A DNA stretch of 64,000 nt from Acephala macrosclerotiorum (lineage: Eukaryota > Ascomycota > Leotiomycetes > Helotiales > Mollisiaceae), in assembly GCA_014904845.1 (NCBI GenBank), contig MU119309.1, forward strand, positions 86,476-150,475, written 5' to 3'. The position numbers were made by a program, and so were the translations under genes. Positions 59,201-64,000 of this stretch are shown one piece after another (the first letter of the stretch is position 1; each line of letters begins with the position of its first letter). The notes beneath the pieces are model-generated. The model ran no database searches and was not told the DNA's origin. It worked only from the letters and a program-made list of their open reading frames with translations.

Positions 59201-60894
59201 GGACAGAGTGGGTCTGCGGTTGGTGTCATTAGATCTTTGCCTTTGCTTTTCTTCACGTTTTACCAACTCGACATGAGACCCGATGTCCGTTGCGCTGTCT
59301 AAATATGCCTCGGTGTTTCCAGTTTCAGAGTAACCTTTTGCGGTATCGAGGAAAACAACTCCTCCGACAGTCAGTTCTAGAGACTCCTGAAGTATGTTTG
59401 CAGCTTGGTCCAAGGCGGAACGGATCTTGTCAAGCACTGATTCCTTCGCAATGGCATTGGAGTCTGTGGGTTGTGACTCGTTGCTTGCAACTGGTGTAAT
59501 GTTGTCGATCGGCTCATTCTGGTTGGTTTGGGTTGCGTCTTTGTTGACTTTAGCAGCGTCATCATTCGAGGTATGTTGCGCCGTGCGTTCAAGGAATCGA
59601 GCAATTCCTTTGCTCATCAAAGCAACACGACGTCGCTCAGCAGCTTCTCGTTTTGTCTCAAGATGCTTCATCACATTAGAAGCTTGTTGGTGCAGAACTT
59701 CTTGGGTCAGCAAAGACAACAAGGGTGGGTAAGCGGACACTGACATTTTCTTTGATTTAACGTCAAGCCGTCTCGCACCTTGTCGTCGAAAAGAAAGAAC
59801 GAGCCGATGTTGATCCCATGGTTGGTAGTGATTGGCGTTCCAGCATAGAATCGGTAGGAAACGATTGTCCCATCGACAACCGGGAGTGAAGCAAATCTCC
59901 CATCCTTGCTCAGGTCATTAACGATGAAGCATGGATACTCATCTTGGCTAGGATCAAGAGCCAATGTATTCTAGAAGCGCCAAGTTAGATATATCTCAAC
60001 AGATGGAAATGGTGGAAGCACATGCCTCACATAAGCCGCCGGGGGTTGGGACGGTCGAGCAGCCAAACCATTTGCCGGTTGTGAGCACATCAACGTCTGA
60101 AGTATCATGTTGTTCCGAGCCTACGCGAAGAGCACCAGCAAGAAAATATTGAGTCCCTGTTGAGAGCTGAGAAATGCTCCCGAATTGTTCGACAACAGGT
60201 CACGTACCTCGATCAACCAAGCTGCGGTGTACTTTAGCAGGGCATACCGCGTGACATGGATTGGAAATACATACCTCACCATAGCATGAACGCCTTTGAG
60301 ACGCCACTTCATCAAATTAGTATAGTAAAAAGATATTTTTGCTAGTGGGAGCTCCAGGAGTTAGGAGCTGTCTCAAGAGCTTGCATGCAAACGGATGAAG
60401 TCCGTCTGTTCTTGATGTCTCGGCTCTAGAGATAGCTCCAAGCTCCCGGAGCTCTCATACAAGGGAATTGCAAAATTGAACGGAAATAAGTACGCACAAC
60501 AAGAGTTTCAGCGTACGCATCCAGAGCGCCATCGCTGTTCAGAGTCTCATTGAAGTTGTCTTCAATCGTGGAGTTGACAGAACTGAGAGGAGCGAAAAAT
60601 CTGGAGTGCCTTGTCAGCCAGATCACGGGGCAAGCACGATCGTCAAAGATGCCCGAAGCGGATATTCGAGTTCCAGTAGGGACCTTACTTCCTCAATTCC
60701 AACGCTCGCTGGCTTTCAGTCATGCTTCTGCTTGGATCTTCTCCATTTGCACTGATGTTGGCTTTCATTGTGGCCTGGTGCAACGTCCCGACCGCTGCTG
60801 CCAGACTGGATGGCGTTTCAATCGCGCTACTTTGGCATTGCTGATGACGGGAACCCGGATCATGGGAGATGCCATTCTGAGGAGGTGTGGCCAT
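56263..60894 (-). CDS. GAF-domain hybrid histidine kinase, 13 exons
   Basis: Exons (high to low): 60689-60894, 60498-60600, 60275-60306, 60208-60221, 60026-60156, 59745-59970, 58813-59697, 58589-58762, 58420-58541, 58305-58371, 58023-58262, 57716-57971 and 56263-57667; total 1,286 aa. The divided GAF domain (about residues 100-240) contains GTQYFLAGALR, CSTVPTPGGLCE and FYAGTPITTNHGINIGSFFL. HisKA has the phosphorylated His in SHEFRSPLHG (about residue 591). The ATPase part has VVMNLFGNALKYT (N box), IRDSGRGMS (G1) and GVGLGLSIV (G2). The receiver at about 1120-1281 has Asp1176 in IIFMDISMPNMNG and LTKPISF. This is a complete phosphorelay sensor feeding an Hpt protein, presumably cytosolic as no TM helix is present. 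One exon is only 14 nt and one intron is best read as GC-AG. Confidence 0.9.
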
Positions 60895-62332
60895 AATTTA
60901 TTATTTGGCTGTGCAACGCCAGCCCTCGATGGAGAAGCAAAACCATCTTTGCCTGCGACGCAGAACCCTTGCCACCATGGGCCACCATGGGACAAAGATC
61001 TAGAACGATCGGTCGTTGGTGATCAACTAGGCTACGGAAGGGTAACTTGCATTTGATGGAGAGTCTGTGGATATTGATACGAGCAGTGCTTCCCTGGTCA
61101 GACGTGACAGGTGTTCCGCGCAAGGGTGACTTCATACCCAATTTTTAGTGGTCTCAGAGGCGTCATTATCATAAGCGTCAGCTGCAAGCCACACCCAGTT
61201 GTTGCTACATCTTCAAAATCAGGGTTCCTGAAATTACTTCGGTAAAAGAAGGGTCCAGTCCCTTGGTTTGTGGTCTCTATCAGATCCTTTGCGGATTCAT
61301 GCGGAGGTTATCAATCAGTCTTCAATTGAAACGAGTTGCTTTTCCTCATCGTGATACTCAACAGCTCATGGGCAGAATCAGACAAGTTCCGTTACCGATC
61401 CCAGCCCAGCATATCACGAATCGAGTTGTCTTCAGAACCTTGGGGTTCTTCATACACGATGCAGCTCGCTCTTTGTGGCGCGGAGACAAACCCCGAGAAC
61501 CTTAATGTAAATGCTCGGCGCGTGGGAAGCCTTGAGTGAGGAGAACGATTGGCTCGTATTAGTACGTTCATGCTTGACGAGCTCGTTCGGCATCTTCCAG
61601 AAGTGCGCCAGCAATGCCTGTCTGTCACTGCACGGCAAATAAAGCTTCGTGACATGCGCCCCGTTTGAGGCTGGCAAGCCTTCAAGCCTTGTCACAGCGG
61701 AGAAGCTTTTGACGAATGAAGCTAAACAACGAATTTGTTGGGTTTCTTCAACGCAGCAAGACGTTTTTTTGGGACCGAGTATAAATCATACCAAGAATCG
61801 TCCGATAGCCCGGCTCAACCAAGTAAGATTGTATCCGACCGGGATCTGCGGTAAAGAAAGGTTTCCGATCAATAGGAAAAGAAAAATAGGGTGATCACAT
61901 GGCTACACTAGTCACATCCCCTCATGTAGGACAAGCCTTAAGAATAAGAAATCTACTTCACCTCTCCGTCTCTGGCGCTCTGCAGTGCTGCGTCTTTGTA
62001 CTACCAACTTGGCCGAAATATCAACGGGACCACTCGGCCTGCGGCAAAATCTCCTCCCAAGATGATGATCCATCAAGCTCATCGTAAGAACCATAGTCGG
62101 GAGGTAGAGCGCGTATTCCGAATGGCGTGTTCCAGGCACGAGTGTCTGGATGGTTGTACGAACAGCTGCCTTCAACATTCCATCTTCCACACTCCCTGGC
62201 AGATCCGTACTTTCCATAGAAAAGTATAGTAACCGAAAAGTATCTCTTAGATCCTTCACCGTAAATCTCTCTTCATGCTCAAACGTTTTGTGATTTCCCC
62301 ATATGTACAATGTCCACTCAAAGGTCCATCTT
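60895..62332. other. 1.4 kb intergenic, no supported gene
   Basis: Upstream of the histidine kinase gene and downstream of the B12 gene. A 133-codon minus-strand frame at 61912-62310 overlaps the 3' flank of the B12 gene and has no domain; it is not supported. Confidence 0.45.
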
Positions 62333-62747
62333 TAATGGTGACCCTCAGCATGACCCTCTCCGTGTCCGTGATCATCGTTCAAGAACATGTATTCATATCC
62401 GCAGTATGCCGCAAATGCTACCGTCGCGATGCCCAAGCCTGGGAAGCTGCCCTTGAATCGATTCCATCGGGTGAAAGGTCCTGTGTATCGCCATGCTTCT
62501 CTGTAGTCAACCCATCAGCATCAATCCTTCATCCTGTGCCCTTCTCTAAGCTCAGCTAAAAGTTCGACTCACGCTCGTGCCCATGGATCGTTTGCTGGTG
62601 TGCCTGCTGATGCGGCGAAAGCTTTGGGGTCGAAGCCAGTGAGGTTCGGTCGGGGACCAGCTCTTCGTACACTGTGTATCCAGGTCAGCAACTTCATTAA
62701 TCCCATCTCCAGAACCAATTGACTCTACATACGCTGAGAAACGCATC
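62333..62747 (-). CDS. NADH:ubiquinone oxidoreductase B12 subunit (NDUFB3 homologue)
   Basis: Exons 62734-62747, 62574-62672 and 62333-62501 (introns GTATGT..ACACAG and GTGAGT..CTACAG) encode 93 aa. The central block DPWARAEAWRYTGPFTRWNR followed by FKGSFPGLGIATVAFAAY is the family signature: a short matrix-side segment, the WRY/FTRWNRFKG motif and one membrane helix. The His/Gly/Glu-rich end (DDHGHGEGHAEGHH) is common in fungal versions. It is an accessory subunit of mitochondrial complex I, membrane arm. The first exon is 14 nt, and its ATG is the only weak point of the model. It faces the POP2 gene across a short shared promoter. Confidence 0.85.
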
Positions 62748-63119
62748 TTAAAGTCTGTGTCGTCCACAAGGCTGTGATATTTTGAGGCTGTAGATGCTCC
62801 TCTCCCAGTAATCGAGGTCGAAGCTAGGGCTTGGCAGTCTAGACCGCATTTAGTAAGGCCAACCTTGAGCTCCCGACCTCCGATATCTGGACAAGAGCCA
62901 GCCCTGGCATCACGAACTTCGAACATTGACAACGACTTCACCGCGATCCTACAACCAGCGCATGTACATACTCACCTTCGTCGTGCCCACAAGCTGCCAA
63001 TCTACTCTCTGCGAATAAACCACGAACCACTCCCCTTCTCGCGCGTCACGCAGCGCCCATGAAAACCGCACACCTCCCTCGATCTTTCTGGACTAGCACA
63101 CATAGCACAGAGAATCAAA
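62748..63119. promoter_or_regulatory. bidirectional promoter region, complex I B12 and POP2
   Basis: 372 bp between divergent start codons, pyrimidine-rich close to the POP2 ATG (CTCCCTCGATCTTTCTGG). No specific element was recognised. Confidence 0.5.
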
Positions 63120-64000
63120 ATGCCTCCACCGATGCAGCGCTTCGGCGGCGCGCCCAATAGTCTTGCCTCTCACTATCAGCAACAGTATCCAGCACATTCG
63201 CAAGGGCATGCTGCCGGTCTTCCTCCACCGTCCCTCGCGTCGAATCCCGGGTTCATGAATGCGAATTCTATGAACAATCCCTTCTCCGTGAACGGCAATG
63301 CTTTGAGCCTATCAGGGGGCTTCGGAGGTGCTGGACTCGGGATGCCTGGAGGAACGGGTCTAGCAAGTCATGCTGCGCAAATGAGCTTTGCTGGCGCCAA
63401 TCTACATCAGGGACATAACGGCATGAGTGAAGTGGGGAGTGTGAGGGGCCAGAAAAACCAGAACAGAATACGCGATGTGTGGGCGAGCAACTTAGAAGAG
63501 GAGATGGTGGTACTGCGGTGCTTGGCCGGGAAGTATCCATATATTGCAATGGTAAGAACAAAGGAAGGAGGATATGCGAGATTGACTGACACTACGTCAG
63601 GACACTGAGTTTCCTGGAGTGGTCGCGAGACCTATGGGATCTTTCAATGGAAAGGCCGACTACCATTATCAGTGTCTGCGATGCAACGTCGACCTCCTCA
63701 AACCGATCCAGCTTGGCATTTCATTATTCACCGAGGACGGTAACCTTCTCCCACCAGAGATGTCAGCAGATGAATTGGGACTCCCAACGAACCATCCTCT
63801 TTATCGAAGATACGCCGGCCAGATGATACCTATCCCAACTACATGGCAATTCAATTTCAGTTTCTCTCTGGAGACCGACATGTACGCTGAGATCTCCATC
63901 GAAGCTCTGAAGCAAGCACAGGTGGACTTTCGAAAGCTGGAGACAGATGGAATCGAAGCATCCGCCTTCGGAGCTGTCCTTATCAGCTCTGGCCTGGTCA
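63120..64000 (+). CDS. POP2: Pop2/Caf1 deadenylase of the CCR4-NOT complex, 3' truncated by window
   Basis: Exon 1 is 63120-63551; intron 63552-63600 (GTAAGA..CGTCAG); exon 2 runs past the window end. Residues 1-114 are Gln/Gly/Asn/Pro-rich and low complexity, as in other fungal Pop2 proteins. The nuclease domain starts at IRDVWASNLEEEM (about 118-130). The intron falls exactly before DTEFPGVVARPMGSFNGKAD, so the first catalytic Asp145 and Glu147 of this DEDD exonuclease open exon 2. YHYQCLRCNVDLLKPIQLGI follows, nearly invariant in eukaryotes. It shortens poly(A) tails in the cytoplasm together with Ccr4 on the Not1 scaffold. The remaining catalytic Asp residues lie outside the window. Confidence 0.93.

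Noticed and set aside
61912..62310. 133-codon minus-strand frame below the B12 gene
   Set aside because: No domain, probably the 3' untranslated region of the B12 transcript.
1..64000. CRISPR arrays, tRNA and rRNA genes
   Set aside because: No regularly spaced repeats and no tRNA B-box with matching A-box or cloverleaf were recognised; the DNA is fungal.

Overview
The window reads as nuclear DNA of a filamentous ascomycete (Pezizomycotina); I cannot place it to class. The reasons are many short spliceosomal introns (about 45-110 nt, GT..AG with CTRAY-type branch points) and a typical family set: 2EXR, BTB, Zn2Cys6 regulator, G1 glutamic peptidase, F-box-like, GMC oxidoreductase, HET, hybrid histidine kinase. 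No rRNA, tRNA, CRISPR array or bacterial operon structure was seen. Exon coordinates were worked out by hand from splice signals and frame continuity.

Layout. 0-18 kb: a 2EXR protein, a dead alpha/beta hydrolase, a BTB protein, a two-TM zinc-ribbon membrane protein, a dead sulfotransferase-like gene, an RNase H-fold protein, a four-exon Zn2Cys6 regulator and a secreted G1 peptidase, separated by long gene-poor stretches. 20-34 kb: a decayed orphan gene, a solo LTR, three tandem F-box-like copies (two decayed), an NmrA-type oxidoreductase, a secreted GMC oxidoreductase with an apparently lost splice donor, a tandem pair of small basic paralogues, and a poorly resolved minus-strand gene.

34-47.5 kb: an AT-rich block holding a 12.1 kb Ty3/Gypsy-type LTR retrotransposon (LTRs at 34,597 and 46,437, 4-bp target duplication CTAG). 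A 310-base assembly gap starts inside the 5' LTR. Its gag-protease and pol reading frames are full of stops. A second long frame of 949 codons with no recognised relatives lies between pol and the 3' LTR; it is the most novel item here. Comparing the solo LTR with the element's LTRs shows only C/T and G/A differences, all in CC or GG doublets, pointing to a directed mutation process with an unusual sequence context.

47.7-64 kb: gene-dense and mostly intact. It holds a HET-domain protein, a divergent pair of an HSDL2-like SDR and a kappa-class GST, an MFS transporter with a frameshift and a stop, a 13-exon GAF hybrid histidine kinase, and a divergent pair of the complex I B12 subunit and the start of the Pop2/Caf1 deadenylase. 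The housekeeping genes sit at the right end. The decayed genes and repeats are mainly in the left and middle, so the window spans a border between accessory and core DNA.
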